The notes: generated by a model from the sequence alone, not told the origin. A DNA stretch of 64,000 nucleotides from Pseudomonas guariconensis (GCF_024127895.1 NZ_JAMYBK010000015.1:60039-124038), one strand, 5' to 3'. Positions 1-8,462 are shown, counted from the stretch's first letter. Program-made: numbers and translations.

Positions 1-1079
1 GCGCCGCCGGCGACGTTGCTCGGCAACACCTCGGGCACGATGGCGAAGAACGGGCCATAGGGGGCGTACATGCAGGCGCCGGCGATCACCAGCAGCGCGT
101 AGGACCACCAGAAATGCTCGGTGCCCAGGCTGTAGGAGCCGTAAAAGGCCAAGGCGGCGATCAGCAGCGGTGGCCAGACGAAGCGCTTGCGCTTCTGCAT
201 CCGGTCGGACGCCCAGGACACGCCGAGCATCGCCAGCACCGCCACCAGGTACGGCACCGCCGACAGCCAGCCGGCGGTGACGATGTCCACGGAGGCCGCG
301 TGCTTGAGGATCGACGGCAGCCAGAGGACGAAACCGTAGACCCCGATGCTCCAGCAGAAGTACTGCAGCGACAGCACGATCACCTTGGGCGAGCGGAAGG
401 CCTCGCGGTAGTTCTTCACCGGCGCGATACCTTGTTGCTCGGCGTCCAGAGCCTCCTGCAGCGCTGTCTTCTCGCCTTCGCTGAGCCACTTGGCCTGGGC
501 CGGGCGGTCATCCACCAGGCGCCACCAGATGAAGGCCCAGAACACCGCCGGCAGGCCCTCGATGATGAACATCCAGCGCCAGTCGAAGTGCTTGACCAGA
601 TAGCCGGAGACCACCGACATCCAGAGGATGGTCACGGGATTGCCGAGGATCAGGAAGGTATTGGCCCGCGAACGCTCGGCACGGGTGAACCAGTGGCACA
701 GGTAGATGAGCATGGCTGGCATCACGGCAGCCTCCACCACGCCGAGCAAGAAGCGGATGCCGATCAGCAGGTACACGTCCTGGACCATGCCGGTGAGGGT
801 CGCAAGGCCGCCCCAGAGGATCAGGCTGACGAAGATCAGTTTCTTCACGCTGCGCTTTTGCGCATAGATCGCGCCAGGCACCTGGAAGAAGAAATACCCC
901 AGGAAGAACAGCGCCCCCAGCAACGAGGACAACGCCGGGGTGATGTGCAGGTCGTCGGCCATGCCGGAGGCTGCGGCGAAGCCGTAGTTGGCACGGTCAA
1001 GGTAGGCCAGGCTGTAGGTGATGAAGACGATGGGCATGATGTACCACCAACGGCGTGGCGCGAGTCGTTCGATCGGCAT
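1..1079 (-). CDS. kguT: 2-ketogluconate MFS transporter KguT (3' end outside window)
   Basis: Inner-membrane major facilitator of the anion:cation symporter type, expected to import 2-ketogluconate with protons. The N-terminus reads MPIERLAPRRWWYIMPIVF and is followed by repeated hydrophobic segments; about 359 codons are visible and the gene runs off the left edge, so the last helices are missing. The start is set by AGGAG a few bases upstream of the ATG. It lies 64 bp after kguK on the same strand, and the order kguE-kguK-kguT behind ptxS is that of the Pseudomonas 2-ketogluconate operon (kguD would be next, outside the window). The substrate is inferred from this context; by sequence alone it could be another sugar-acid transporter of the family. 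Confidence 0.88.
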   Translation of the reverse strand, partial: MPIERLAPRRWWYIMPIVFITYSLAYLDRANYGFAAASGMADDLHITPALSSLLGALFFLGYFFFQVPGAIYAQKRSVKKLIFVSLILWGGLATLTGMVQDVYLLIGIRFLLGVVEAAVMPAMLIYLCHWFTRAERSRANTFLILGNPVTILWMSVVSGYLVKHFDWRWMFIIEGLPAVFWAFIWWRLVDDRPAQAKWLSEGEKTALQEALDAEQQGIAPVKNYREAFRSPKVIVLSLQYFCWSIGVYGFVLWLPSILKHAASVDIVTAGWLSAVPYLVAVLAMLGVSWASDRMQKRKRFVWPPLLIAALAFYGSYSLGTEHFWWSYALLVIAGACMYAPYGPFFAIVPEVLPSNVAGG

Positions 1080-1143
1080 GATGTTTCTCCTGAGCTTTTT
1101 GTTTTTGTTGCAACAGGTACCGGCCGGGCCGGTGGTTCAGGGT

Positions 1144-2097
1144 TCAGCCGCCACAGCGGCCTTCGTAATCGTCCAGTTCATGGCGCTGCGGCAGGCCTTC
1201 CATGTCGCCGCGCGACTGCACCGCGCGGCTGCCGCACCAGTTGCCTCGCGTCACGGCGCGGCGCAGGTCGTGGCCCTCGAGCAAGGCGCTGATCACGCCG
1301 ACGGCGAAGGCATCGCCCGCCCCGACCGTGTCCACCACCTGGGCCACCGGTCGAGGGGCGACCACACCTTCGCCACCGCGGGCATCGCGAAAATACGCGC
1401 CCTCGGCACCCAGCTTGATGGCCACGCATTGCACGCCGTGCTCCAGGTAGAAGCCGGCGATGGCCTCCGGGGTCTGCCGGCCGGTGAGCAGGCGGCCCTC
1501 CTCCAGCCCCGGCAGTACCCAGTGGGCCTTGACCGCCAGGGCATTGATCTCGCGCACCATGGTCTGGCGGTCCGGCCATAGCGAGGGCCGCAGGTTGGGG
1601 TCGAAGGAAATACTGCGGCCGTTGGCGCGCATGGTATCCAGCAGCCGGTGGGACAGCTCGCGGCAGGTCGCCGACAAGGCCGGCGGGATGCCCGTGGCGT
1701 GCAGGTGGCGCGCCTGCAACAGTTCAGGACGCAGCGCTGCCGGCGACAGGCGACTGGCCGCCGAGCCACGGCGGAAATACTCCACCTGCGGGTCGCTGCC
1801 ATCGTCGCAGCGCGCCTTGAGCTGAAAGCCAGTGGGATGCTCGGGGTCGACCTCGACAGCGTCGCAGCCCAGGCCTTCGCGGCGCAGGCTGGCCAGCACG
1901 AACGCCCCCAGGGAGTCGTCGCCGACACGGCTCAGCCAGTTCACCCGCAGGCCCAGACGTGCCAAGCCGATGGCCACGTTGCTGTCGGCACCGGCGATGC
2001 GCTTGCCGAAGCCTTGCACCTGGGCCAGGTCACCGCAGTGTTCGGCGACGAACATGGCCATGGTCTCGCCGAAGCACAACACATCATGTTCAGCCAT
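1144..2097 (-). CDS. kguK: 2-ketogluconate kinase KguK (PfkB family)
   Basis: Cytoplasmic sugar kinase of the ribokinase/PfkB family (317 aa) that phosphorylates 2-ketogluconate to 2-keto-6-phosphogluconate in the peripheral glucose pathway. The N-terminus ([10 protein letters not shown]) and the [13 protein letters not shown] segment match the substrate-binding lid region of the family. The C-terminal signature [11 protein letters not shown] carries the catalytic Asp and anion hole. The ATG at 2097 overlaps the end of kguE by 8 bp, which indicates translational coupling. The family also contains 2-keto-3-deoxygluconate kinases; the kgu context decides the name. Confidence 0.9.
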   Translation of the reverse strand: MAEHDVLCFGETMAMFVAEHCGDLAQVQGFGKRIAGADSNVAIGLARLGLRVNWLSRVGDDSLGAFVLASLRREGLGCDAVEVDPEHPTGFQLKARCDDGSDPQVEYFRRGSAASRLSPAALRPELLQARHLHATGIPPALSATCRELSHRLLDTMRANGRSISFDPNLRPSLWPDRQTMVREINALAVKAHWVLPGLEEGRLLTGRQTPEAIAGFYLEHGVQCVAIKLGAEGAYFRDARGGEGVVAPRPVAQVVDTVGAGDAFAVGVISALLEGHDLRRAVTRGNWCGSRAVQSRGDMEGLPQRHELDDYEGRCGG

Positions 2098-2860
2098 GGC
2101 GCACCTGCGAACCCAACTGGGCCAGGTGCGCGACCTGCCGCCGGGTCAAGGCTGGCAGGTCGTCGCCAGCCAGGGGGTATTCGATGGCGCGCGGCACGCC
2201 GGGCGCGAAATGGCTCATCAGCTCGCACCACTGCGCAAGGTCGTCAGGTTGCGGCGCCACCGCCACCAGGCGCCCGTCGTCACGACGCACCACGGCCTTG
2301 CAATGTACGTAGCGCACCCAGCGCCCCAACAGTTGCGCCGCCTGCAAGGGCGATTCGTCCTGCCAGTGCCAGTTGCCGATGTCGAAGGTCATCCCGGGTG
2401 CCAGGCCTTGTTCTTCTGCGCGCTGGAAGAAGCGCAACAGGGGCTCGAGGCGACCACCCTGGACGGTCTGGTCGTTCTCCACGAACAGGGCCGCGCTGTG
2501 CCCCAGCAGGGGGCGCAAGGCCTCGAGGTCGCAATCGTCGCGGTAGTGGCCCAACGAGACTTTCAACGCCACGGCCCCGATCGCGCAGGCCAGGCGCAAC
2601 CGCCCGGCCACCTCCGGCTCCAGGCTGCCGTCCTCGCGCCAGAGCTCCAGCGGCGTCGAATAGAGGCTTTCCAGGCCCTGCTCGGCACTGGCCGTGGCCA
2701 GCATGACGGCATCCGGCCACGCCTCGAACAGTTCTTCGCGCCACTCGACACGGCTGGCGCCGGACGCAGCCAAGAGCGGCAGGTAGGCGAGCTGGCCCTG
2801 GCGCTTCACGGCATCGGCACCGAAGCTCGACAGGCTGATGGAAACGGGGTGCGTGTGCAT
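2090..2860 (-). CDS. kguE: KguE, sugar-phosphate isomerase/epimerase-like protein
   Basis: First gene of the kgu operon, 256 aa, of the xylose isomerase-like TIM barrel family. A typical metal-site stretch is visible ([12 protein letters not shown]), as is a C-terminal AIEYPL segment. Its exact reaction in 2-ketogluconate use is not established to my knowledge; it is annotated as an epimerase. I chose the ATG at 2860 ([14 protein letters not shown]) because AAGGAC precedes it and the PtxS-type palindrome lies just upstream at 2888-2901; an in-frame extension to 3043 would run through the operator and into the end of ptxS. It overlaps kguK by 8 bp. Confidence 0.86.
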   Translation of the reverse strand: MHTHPVSISLSSFGADAVKRQGQLAYLPLLAASGASRVEWREELFEAWPDAVMLATASAEQGLESLYSTPLELWREDGSLEPEVAGRLRLACAIGAVALKVSLGHYRDDCDLEALRPLLGHSAALFVENDQTVQGGRLEPLLRFFQRAEEQGLAPGMTFDIGNWHWQDESPLQAAQLLGRWVRYVHCKAVVRRDDGRLVAVAPQPDDLAQWCELMSHFAPGVPRAIEYPLAGDDLPALTRRQVAHLAQLGSQVRHG

Positions 2861-2887
2861 GGTCGTTTGTCCTTGTTTTTGTTGATA

Positions 2888-2901
2888 TGAAACCGGTTTC
2901 A
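2888..2901. promoter_or_regulatory. PtxS operator before kguE
   Basis: Perfect 14-bp palindrome TGAAACCGGTTTCA, 27 bp upstream of the kguE start. It is identical to the palindrome before ptxS and has the CG-centred form typical of LacI/GalR operators. It matches the PtxS operator known from Pseudomonas, where 2-ketogluconate releases the repressor. Its position between ptxS and kguE suits repression of the kgu operon. Confidence 0.92.
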
Positions 2902-2943
2902 TTTTCAGGCGAAGAGACGGCGCGGCAGCGGGCCGCGCCGGCT

Positions 2944-3966
2944 TCAGTCGCGTATCGGGGTGGAGTTTCGCACGATGAGTTCGGCCCGCAGGTCCATGCG
3001 CCGCGCGGGCAAGCGGCTGCCCTGCAGACGCTCCAACAGGCATTGGAAGGCTGCGGCGCCGATGCGTTCGGTGGGTTGCGCCAAGGCGGTGATGCCCCCC
3101 CCGACCAAGGGGTACCAGTCCAGTTCGTCGAGCGCTACCAGGCCCAGGTCACGGAACAGGTGCTCCCCCCGTTCGCGCAGGTTGCGCATGACTTCGAGCG
3201 TGGCCACGCCGTTGCAGGTGAACAGGGCCTGCGGTCCGTGGCCGGCGCTGGCGAGAAAGCCCGCCAGTCGCTCGTGTAGGTTGCCACCCACTTCTATCAC
3301 CTGACCTCGTAGCCCACGCCGCCGGGCGATGGAAGCCTGGAAAGCCGACACCCGCTCTTGCCGTGAACTGGTACCGTCGAGGGGCTCGCTGATGGCCAGG
3401 ATGTCGCGGTAACCACGCTGCTGCAGATGATCGAGGGCTTGCTCGACCGCATCGGCGTTGTCCAGGCCCACCAGGTCGGCCTGCAACTCCGCCAGTTGGC
3501 GATCCACCAGCACCATGGGCAGTTCACGGGCAAGGCTGGACAACTCGCCGGCATGATGGCCGAGGGTATTCACGATCAGGCCATCGACGTTGTACGACTG
3601 CAGGGCCTGCAGGTGCAGGCGCTCCTGCTCGTCGTCGCAATCGGTGTTGCACACCACCAGGCTATAGCCATGCTGGCGGCAGGCAGTCTCAACGCCGTGC
3701 ATCACCGCGACGGAATAAGGGTTGCGGATATCCGCCAGGAGCATGCCGACCAGCCGCGTGTGGCCACGCTTGAGGGCGCTGGCCATGCGGCTGGGGCGGT
3801 AGTCGAGCTGCTCGATCACCGCCTCGATGCGCTGCGCGGTGGCGTCGGCGAGCAGTTGCCGATCACCGCCGATATAACGCGACACCGTGGCCTTGGAAAC
3901 ACCGGCGGCCTTGGCTACGTCACTGATGGTGGCCCGCCCGCGAGCTGGCGAAAGTATCTTGTCCAC
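2944..3966 (-). CDS. ptxS: LacI-family repressor PtxS
   Basis: DNA-binding repressor (340 aa) of the LacI/GalR family that controls 2-ketogluconate metabolism. Residues about 12-35 form the helix-turn-helix ([20 protein letters not shown]), followed by the hinge helix region [10 protein letters not shown] and a periplasmic-binding-protein-like effector domain. The kgu operon follows directly on the same strand, and a palindrome identical to the one before kguE lies 41 bp upstream of its ATG, so it should repress both itself and kguEKT. The name rests on the operator sequence and gene order. Confidence 0.92.
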   Translation of the reverse strand: MDKILSPARGRATISDVAKAAGVSKATVSRYIGGDRQLLADATAQRIEAVIEQLDYRPSRMASALKRGHTRLVGMLLADIRNPYSVAVMHGVETACRQHGYSLVVCNTDCDDEQERLHLQALQSYNVDGLIVNTLGHHAGELSSLARELPMVLVDRQLAELQADLVGLDNADAVEQALDHLQQRGYRDILAISEPLDGTSSRQERVSAFQASIARRRGLRGQVIEVGGNLHERLAGFLASAGHGPQALFTCNGVATLEVMRNLRERGEHLFRDLGLVALDELDWYPLVGGGITALAQPTERIGAAAFQCLLERLQGSRLPARRMDLRAELIVRNSTPIRD

Positions 3967-4006
3967 CCTGTCACCTTTTTGTTTGCACTTGTGCTGGTAG
4001 GGTTGA

Positions 4007-4020
4007 TGAAACCGGTTTCA
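4007..4020. promoter_or_regulatory. PtxS operator before ptxS
   Basis: Second perfect copy of TGAAACCGGTTTCA, 41 bp upstream of the ptxS start codon. It is the expected autoregulatory site of a LacI-family repressor. The two copies are about 1.1 kb apart, so looping between them is possible but not shown by the sequence. Confidence 0.9.
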
Positions 4021-4113
4021 ATAAATCAGGGATGGCCGGCTTCGTCAAGCGCACAAGGCGTTCAGGGTTGTCGGGGTTTGAGTGGAAAGCGTAACGGCAT
4101 CGCTACTGGAAGA

Positions 4114-4188
4114 TGGCGTCCCCGGCAGGAATCGAACCTGCATCAAGGCCTTAGGAGGGCCCCGTTCTATCCATTAAACTACGAGGAC
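4114..4188 (-). tRNA. tRNA-Arg (anticodon CCT)
   Basis: The minus strand folds as a tRNA of 75 nt with encoded CCA. The acceptor stem pairs GTCCTCG with CGGGGAC, the anticodon loop is CTCCTAA giving anticodon CCT (reads AGG), and the T arm holds GGTTCGATTCC. It stands alone between ptxS and phnN. No integrase or duplicated tRNA end was seen next to it. Confidence 0.96.
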
Positions 4189-4349
4189 GGATAGCTCGGC
4201 CCCCTTGGCCATACGGCATGCAGAAGGGAGCGACGGTCGTGCGGCCTTGCACGGGCCAGCCTGGCGCGCAAGAACGGCGAGCATGTTAACCAGCGATCCG
4301 CCGTTTGTCATGTCTCAATCGGGCTTTTTGCACGTAATCCTTTTCTGCC

Positions 4350-4961
4350 CTAGCTCGCCGGGGCATGCACCACCCTGTCGATCACGCCTTCCCGGGCCAG
4401 CAGGTCGAGCAAGACAGTGACCGTCGTGTCCAACGAAGCGGAATTGTCCAAAACATGCGTCGCAGGATCGTCATCGGCCTGCAGGCGAGCGCTGCGCGCC
4501 AAGCGTCGTTCGATCTCCAGGGCGCTCTCCCGCCCCCTGGCGAGCAAGCGCTGGCGCAGGACCTGCGGCGCCACTTCAAGGCGGATCGCCAACAGCCCGG
4601 GATAGCGTCGGCGCGCCTCGGCCAGGTAACCGCGCGAGCCATTGACCAGCACAGGGCAACCCGCTGCCAGCCAGTCATCGATCTGCGCGGGAATGCCGTA
4701 GGCCAGGCCATTGGCCTGCCAATGCATCGCAAAAGCCCCCGCCGCCCGCATTTCTTCGAAGCGTTCGGTGCTGACCCCATGGGCATCCTCGCCCCTGGCT
4801 TCTGCCGAGCGAGTGATGACCCGCTTGGCGATCCGCACCCCATTGGCCATCAATTGCCCGCGAGCCGCCTCGATCAGGGAATCTTTTCCCGATCCGGAAG
4901 GTCCAAGCAAAAATACCAGGCGACCTGCTGGGGTGGTCGTGCCGCTTGCGTCATGCTGCAT
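4350..4961 (-). CDS. phnN: Ribose 1,5-bisphosphate phosphokinase PhnN
   Basis: P-loop kinase (203 aa) that makes 5-phosphoribosyl diphosphate from ribose 1,5-bisphosphate, a step of phosphonate breakdown. The Walker A motif GPSGSGKD lies at about residues 19-26, and the guanylate kinase-like core follows (VITRSAEARGEDAHGVS). The ATG at 4961 (MQHDASG) is preferred over an upstream in-frame ATG at 5075 because family members begin close to the P-loop. No other phn genes are nearby, so it may serve general PRPP supply or act with a remote phn cluster. Confidence 0.87.
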   Translation of the reverse strand: MQHDASGTTTPAGRLVFLLGPSGSGKDSLIEAARGQLMANGVRIAKRVITRSAEARGEDAHGVSTERFEEMRAAGAFAMHWQANGLAYGIPAQIDDWLAAGCPVLVNGSRGYLAEARRRYPGLLAIRLEVAPQVLRQRLLARGRESALEIERRLARSARLQADDDPATHVLDNSASLDTTVTVLLDLLAREGVIDRVVHAPAS

Positions 4962-5304
4962 TGCCACTATGCTCAATTGAAAACCTGCACGTTTTTGATT
5001 TTTACCGGGCCTTTGCTGATTTTTACCAGATTTTGACGACAAAGGCCTGACGAGGCGACAAACCGGGAAAAGCAAAACTTTTCAAACCAGTACTCATTTC
5101 TGATAATTGGTACTGGCAAAAAGCCTTTATCCGGATCACTATTTGTCACAGAATTGACGCCAAGGAAACGGCGACCATAAGGCAAGATGAGCACCCGAAT
5201 TGCATCACGGTTGAACATTTTGCCGTCGCCACGGTCGTACTTCCATCGTGCGGCCAATTTGAGAACCGCTTCCCCTTGAAACCTGAAAAACCGGTCAATT
5301 TAAT
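4962..5304. other. Long AT-richer intergenic region between phnN and amrZ
   Basis: 343 bp without a gene between divergently transcribed phnN and amrZ, more AT-rich than its surroundings. It holds two exact copies of GATTTTTACC (4997-5006 and 5018-5027) spaced 21 bp, a degenerate third GATTTTGAC (5029-5037), a possible AmrZ site (5115-5125), and a TCTGA box at 5099-5103 preceded by AAACTT at 5075-5080. The latter pair resembles an AlgU (sigma-22) promoter but its spacer of 18 is long. If this promoter is real, amrZ has a leader of about 190 nt. Confidence 0.6.
5115..5125 (+). promoter_or_regulatory. Possible AmrZ autoregulatory site
   Basis: GGCAAAAAGCC resembles the AmrZ target reported in Pseudomonas (core GGCAAAA-GCC). 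AmrZ is known to repress its own gene. The site lies about 180 bp before the amrZ start and just downstream of the possible AlgU promoter, where bound protein would block transcription. It is a single motif match, so moderate confidence only. Confidence 0.5.
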
Positions 5305-5631
5305 ATGCGCCCAATGAAACAGGCTATCTATTCGAGCCGCACCGCTGACAAGTTCGTCGTCCGCCTGCCAGACGGAATGCGTGAGCGCATTGCCGAGGTA
5401 GCGCGCAACCATCACCGCAGCATGAACTCCGAAATCATCGCGCGCCTGGAGCAGAGCCTCATCCAGGAAGGCGCGCTGGGCGACGAGCTGAGCATGCGCC
5501 TGGACAGCCCCGAGCTGACCCTGCACGAACGTGAGCTGCTGCAACGCTTCCGTCAACTTACCCACCGCCAGCAGAACGCCCTGGTCGCCCTGATCGCCCA
5601 TGACGTGGAAATGGCTGCAGACGCTTCCTGA
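5305..5631 (+). CDS. amrZ: Ribbon-helix-helix regulator AmrZ (AlgZ)
   Basis: DNA-binding regulator of the Arc/Mnt family (108 aa) that switches alginate, motility, c-di-GMP and other envelope functions in Pseudomonas. The beta-strand that reads the major groove is [15 protein letters not shown] (about residues 13-27), followed by the RHH helices ([21 protein letters not shown]) and a C-terminal tetramerization segment ([20 protein letters not shown]). It is nearly identical to P. aeruginosa AmrZ as I remember it. A strong terminator follows directly, so it is probably monocistronic with the long leader described above. Confidence 0.95.
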   Translation: MRPMKQAIYSSRTADKFVVRLPDGMRERIAEVARNHHRSMNSEIIARLEQSLIQEGALGDELSMRLDSPELTLHERELLQRFRQLTHRQQNALVALIAHDVEMAADAS

Positions 5632-5648
5632 CCGACGCCAACCCCAGC

Positions 5649-5676
5649 AAAAAAGCCAGCGTAAGCTGGCTTTTTT
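5649..5676 (+). terminator. Intrinsic terminator after amrZ
   Basis: Symmetric hairpin AAAAAAGCCAGC-GTAA-GCTGGCTTTTTT, 17 bp after the amrZ stop, with a six-T run downstream and a six-A run upstream. The A run means it can also end transcription from the opposite strand. Confidence 0.93.
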
Positions 5677-5762
5677 CGTTGTGGCTCAGTGATCGCCCTT
5701 CAGGGCCGCTTGCCCGCGATGGGCTGCACTGCAGCCCCAGGATGACAGCCCCTACGGCATGC

Positions 5763-7205
5763 TCAAAGCAGAAACAGCGTCGCCAACCCCAGGAAGATGA
5801 AGAAGCCGCCGCTATCGGTGACCGCGGTGATCATAACGCTCGAGCCCATCGCCGGGTCGCGTCCCAGGCGTGTCAGGGTCATGGGAATCAGCACACCCAT
5901 GAGCGCCGCCAGCAACAGGTTCAAGGTCATTGCCGCGGTCATCACCAGCCCCAGCGACCAACTGCCGTAGAGCCAGAACGCCACCGCACCGATCACCCCG
6001 CCCCAGATCAGGCCGTTGAGCAGCGAAACCGCCAGCTCCTTGCGCATCAGGCGGCTGGTGTTGCCTGGCGAGACCTGGTCCAACGCCATGGCGCGAACGA
6101 TCATGGTGATGGTCTGGTTGCCCGAGTTGCCGCCGATACCCGCCACGATCGGCATCAGGGCGGCCAACGCGACCAGCTTCTCGATCGAGCCCTCGAACAG
6201 GCCGATCACCCGCGAGGCCAGGAAGGCCGTGATCAGGTTGATGGCCAACCAGGCCCAGCGGTTGCGCAGCGAGCGCCAGACCGAGGCGAAGATATCTTCC
6301 TCTTCGCGCAAACCGGCCATGTTCAACACTTCGCTCTCGCTTTCCTCACGGATCAGGTCGACCATCTCGTCGATGGTCAGGCGGCCGATAAGGCGATCGC
6401 CCTTGTCCACCACCGGAGCGGAAATCAAGTCATAGCGCTCGAAGGCCTGGGCTGCGTCGTAGGCATCCTCCTCGGGGTGGAAGGTCACCGGGTCGGTGGC
6501 CATGACCTCCGCGACCTTTTTCTCCGGATCGTTGACCAGCAGACGCTTGATCGGCAGCACGCCCTTGAGCAGGCCGTCGTAGTCGACCACGAACACTTTG
6601 TCGGTATGACTGGGCAGCTCCTTGAGCCGGCGCAGGTAACGCAGCACCACCTCCAGGCTGACATCCTCACGGATGGTCACCATCTCGAAGTCCATCAGCG
6701 CACCGACTTGCTCCTCGTCGTAGCTCAGGGCCGAGCGCACACGCTCGCGCTGCTGGGCATCGAGGCTTTCCATCAGCTCATGGACAACGTCGCGCGGCAG
6801 CTCCGGCGCCAGGTCGGCCAGTTCGTCGGCATCCATTTCCTTGGCAGCGGCGAGCAGCTCGTGATCGTCCATGTCGGCGATCAGGGTCTGGCGTACGGCG
6901 TCGGAGACTTCGAGCAGGATGTCGCCGTCGCGCTCGGAGCGGACCAATTGCCAGACCGTCAGGCGGTCGTCGAGCGGCAGGGCCTCGAGGATGTAGGCGA
7001 TATCGGCGGGGTGCAGGTCGTCGAGCTTGCGCTGCAGCTCGACCAGGTTCTGGCGGTGGACGAGATTTTCCACCAGGTCGTGATGGTGACCTTCCTGACG
7101 GTGCGTCAGGTCCTCGACCACCCGTTGGCGCTGCAGCAGCTCGATCACCTGGGCAAGGCGATCCTGCAGGCTCTCTTGGGCTTTCTTTACTTCGACTTCG
7201 GTCAT
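5763..7205 (-). CDS. mgtE: Magnesium transporter MgtE
   Basis: Inner-membrane Mg2+ channel (480 aa). The N-terminal cytoplasmic superhelix domain includes LHPADIAYILEALPLDDRL, then come two CBS domains (about residues 130-260) and a C-terminal membrane domain with five helices containing the pore-type segment GIGGNSGNQT. The ATG at 7205 (MTEVEVKKAQ) is preferred to an upstream start at 7235 because GGAGT lies before it and it fits the usual length. It is convergent with amrZ. Mg2+ gating by the N and CBS domains is known for the family. Confidence 0.94.
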   Translation of the reverse strand: MTEVEVKKAQESLQDRLAQVIELLQRQRVVEDLTHRQEGHHHDLVENLVHRQNLVELQRKLDDLHPADIAYILEALPLDDRLTVWQLVRSERDGDILLEVSDAVRQTLIADMDDHELLAAAKEMDADELADLAPELPRDVVHELMESLDAQQRERVRSALSYDEEQVGALMDFEMVTIREDVSLEVVLRYLRRLKELPSHTDKVFVVDYDGLLKGVLPIKRLLVNDPEKKVAEVMATDPVTFHPEEDAYDAAQAFERYDLISAPVVDKGDRLIGRLTIDEMVDLIREESESEVLNMAGLREEEDIFASVWRSLRNRWAWLAINLITAFLASRVIGLFEGSIEKLVALAALMPIVAGIGGNSGNQTITMIVRAMALDQVSPGNTSRLMRKELAVSLLNGLIWGGVIGAVAFWLYGSWSLGLVMTAAMTLNLLLAALMGVLIPMTLTRLGRDPAMGSSVMITAVTDSGGFFIFLGLATLFLL

Positions 7206-7638
7206 AGGCGAACTCCACTCCCAGCAGCGGAGCACGCCGGGAGAATCAATCGGTCGGATCTAGCTTGGTAAATCGTGTTATCGAGTAACTACTGGGTAAG
7301 TCCATGGTGGTATTCCACAAGCCCCGGCGGGGCTGACGGGCGCAATCATACACTGCATCAGCTGTCAGATCGCTTAAATTTTTGGCCAGAACAATCGTTT
7401 GCGCGATAAAGCTGTGACAACGCTGGAAGCCAACAGTGCGACGGCCGATCCAGACTAAAAAGCACATTCGAGTTCGAGCCCATGGAAGATCGCGCAGCTC
7501 GGCAGGCTGCACGGTCGTGCAAGGCACGGGTGACATACAGGCCGCCCGCCCCTATTCAGGAGTCTAGCCGGGCATCACTGACAAAACAGTGAAACAGAGA
7601 AAAACAAAAAGCCCGCTATAAGCGGGCTTCTTGATGTA
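7206..7638. other. Intergenic region upstream of mgtE
   Basis: 433 bp between mgtE and the tRNA-Arg pair. It holds a short hairpin AGCCCC-GGC-GGGGCT (7320-7334) in the expected mgtE leader and the tRNA terminator at 7609-7629. I looked for an M-box-like magnesium riboswitch and did not see one. A possible 96-codon frame here (7246-7536, minus) has no recognisable family features or good ribosome binding site. Confidence 0.6.
7609..7629 (-). terminator. Intrinsic terminator of the tRNA-Arg pair
   Basis: Read on the minus strand this is AAGCCCGCT-TAT-AGCGGGCTT followed by TTTGTTTTT, 9 nt after the end of the first tRNA-Arg. It should end the transcript that carries both tRNA-Arg genes. Confidence 0.9.
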
Positions 7639-7715
7639 TGGCGGACTCAGGAGGATTCGAACCTCCGACCGCTCGGTTCGTAGCCGAGTACTCTATCCAG
7701 CTGAGCTATGAGTCC
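7639..7715 (-). tRNA. tRNA-Arg (anticodon ACG), distal copy
   Basis: 77-nt tRNA with encoded CCA. The acceptor stem is GGACTCA/TGAGTCC, the anticodon stem-loop CTCGGCTACGAACCGAG gives ACG (A34 becomes inosine and reads CGU/CGC/CGA), and the T arm is GGAGGTTCGAATCC. The sequence is identical to the copy at 7790-7866, 74 bp upstream in transcription. No clear promoter lies between the copies, so they are probably co-transcribed. Confidence 0.97.
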
Positions 7716-7789
7716 GTAGGTGGTATTTTTTAGACCAGATTACCACTGGTGGATGAAGCCGCCTTGATAACCAAAACCGCCTCATTGTG

Positions 7790-7866
7790 TGGCGGACTCA
7801 GGAGGATTCGAACCTCCGACCGCTCGGTTCGTAGCCGAGTACTCTATCCAGCTGAGCTATGAGTCC
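7790..7866 (-). tRNA. tRNA-Arg (anticodon ACG), proximal copy
   Basis: 77-nt tRNA identical to the one at 7639-7715, with encoded CCA and anticodon ACG. It has its own strong sigma-70 type promoter (7881-7908) and is the first gene of the tandem pair. Duplicate ACG genes fit heavy use of CGC/CGT arginine codons in this genome. Confidence 0.97.
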
Positions 7867-7880
7867 GTGTCTTGCCGCGC

Positions 7881-7908
7881 ATTATAGTTCGCCAAACTGA
7901 TTTGCCAA
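7881..7908 (-). promoter_or_regulatory. Sigma-70 promoter of the tRNA-Arg pair
   Basis: On the minus strand the -35 is TTGGCA (7903-7908), the spacer 16 bp and the -10 a perfect TATAAT (7881-7886), ending 14 bp before the tRNA. The bases after the -10 are GCGCGGC, a GC-rich discriminator as in growth-rate controlled stable RNA promoters. Confidence 0.82.
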
Positions 7909-7973
7909 GCACTTTTTCGTTTATTTTCAACTACTTAAGCGATTCGGCCAGTTACGGCGCCCTACACGAAAAA

Positions 7974-8064
7974 TGGCGGTGAAGGGGGGATTCGAACCCC
8001 CGATACCCTTTTGAGGTATACTCCCTTAGCAGGGGAGCGCCTTCGGCCACTCGGCCACCTCACC
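7974..8064 (-). tRNA. tRNA-Ser (anticodon GCT)
   Basis: 91-nt class II tRNA with encoded CCA. The acceptor stem pairs GGTGAGG with CTTCACC, the anticodon loop contains GCT (reads AGC/AGU), and a long variable arm (GTATACCTCAAAAGGGTATC) marks it as serine. A promoter lies directly upstream at 8079-8107. Confidence 0.96.
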
Positions 8065-8078
8065 GCAACACGGGGCGT

Positions 8079-8107
8079 ATAATAACCAGACCTTTCCCCG
8101 TTTGCAA
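8079..8107 (-). promoter_or_regulatory. Sigma-70 promoter of tRNA-Ser
   Basis: On the minus strand the -35 is TTGCAA (8102-8107), the spacer 17 bp and the -10 TATTAT (8079-8084), followed by the GC-rich discriminator ACGCCCC and the tRNA 14 bp later. It lies between rsmA and tRNA-Ser, so the tRNA need not depend on rsmA read-through. Confidence 0.8.
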
Positions 8108-8136
8108 ACCCTTTTTTGAAAAAAAACCGAGAAAAA

Positions 8137-8325
8137 TTAAAGGGTTGGTTCTTCGTCCTTCTCTTTCTTGATCCGCAGGTAGATTTCCTCGCGGTGCACG
8201 GCCACTTCCTTAGGGGCACTCACGCCGATACGCACCTGGTTGCCTTTGACACCCAGGACCGTAACGGTGATTTCACCGTCACCAATGATCAGGCTCTCGG
8301 CGCACCGACGAGTCAGAATCAACAT
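8137..8325 (-). CDS. rsmA: Carbon storage regulator RsmA (CsrA family)
   Basis: Small RNA-binding translational regulator (62 aa) that binds GGA motifs in mRNA leaders and is sequestered by RsmY/Z-type small RNAs in Pseudomonas. It starts with the invariant MLILTRR, contains [25 protein letters not shown] with the RNA-contacting arginines, and ends in a charged tail ([10 protein letters not shown]). The ATG at 8325 is the family start; an upstream in-frame start at 8358 would add foreign residues. Its place after alaS and lysC is that of rsmA in P. aeruginosa. Residues 8-14 (CAESLII) differ from the common VGETLMI. Confidence 0.93.
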   Translation of the reverse strand: MLILTRRCAESLIIGDGEITVTVLGVKGNQVRIGVSAPKEVAVHREEIYLRIKKEKDEEPTL

Positions 8326-8462
8326 AGCTTTCTCCTCAAGCAATTCATTCAGGGACAACAGTCTGTGGTAAGCAAGGGCCAGGGCCGGGGACGACGGCTC
8401 AAGCCCGGAAGGTCGCTGCGCAAGGCTGGACAGGCGCCTGCGCTGCGGCCAGAAACGCGAAA

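Noticed and set aside
4114..4188. Genomic island attached to tRNA-Arg(CCT)
   Set aside because: No integrase gene, no duplicated tRNA end and no change in composition around it.
7206..7400. Magnesium riboswitch (M-box) before mgtE
   Set aside because: Only a short simple hairpin is visible; none of the multi-helix M-box architecture could be traced.
7246..7536. 96-codon frame between mgtE and tRNA-Arg
   Set aside because: No good ribosome binding site and no recognisable domain; it lies in the mgtE leader region.
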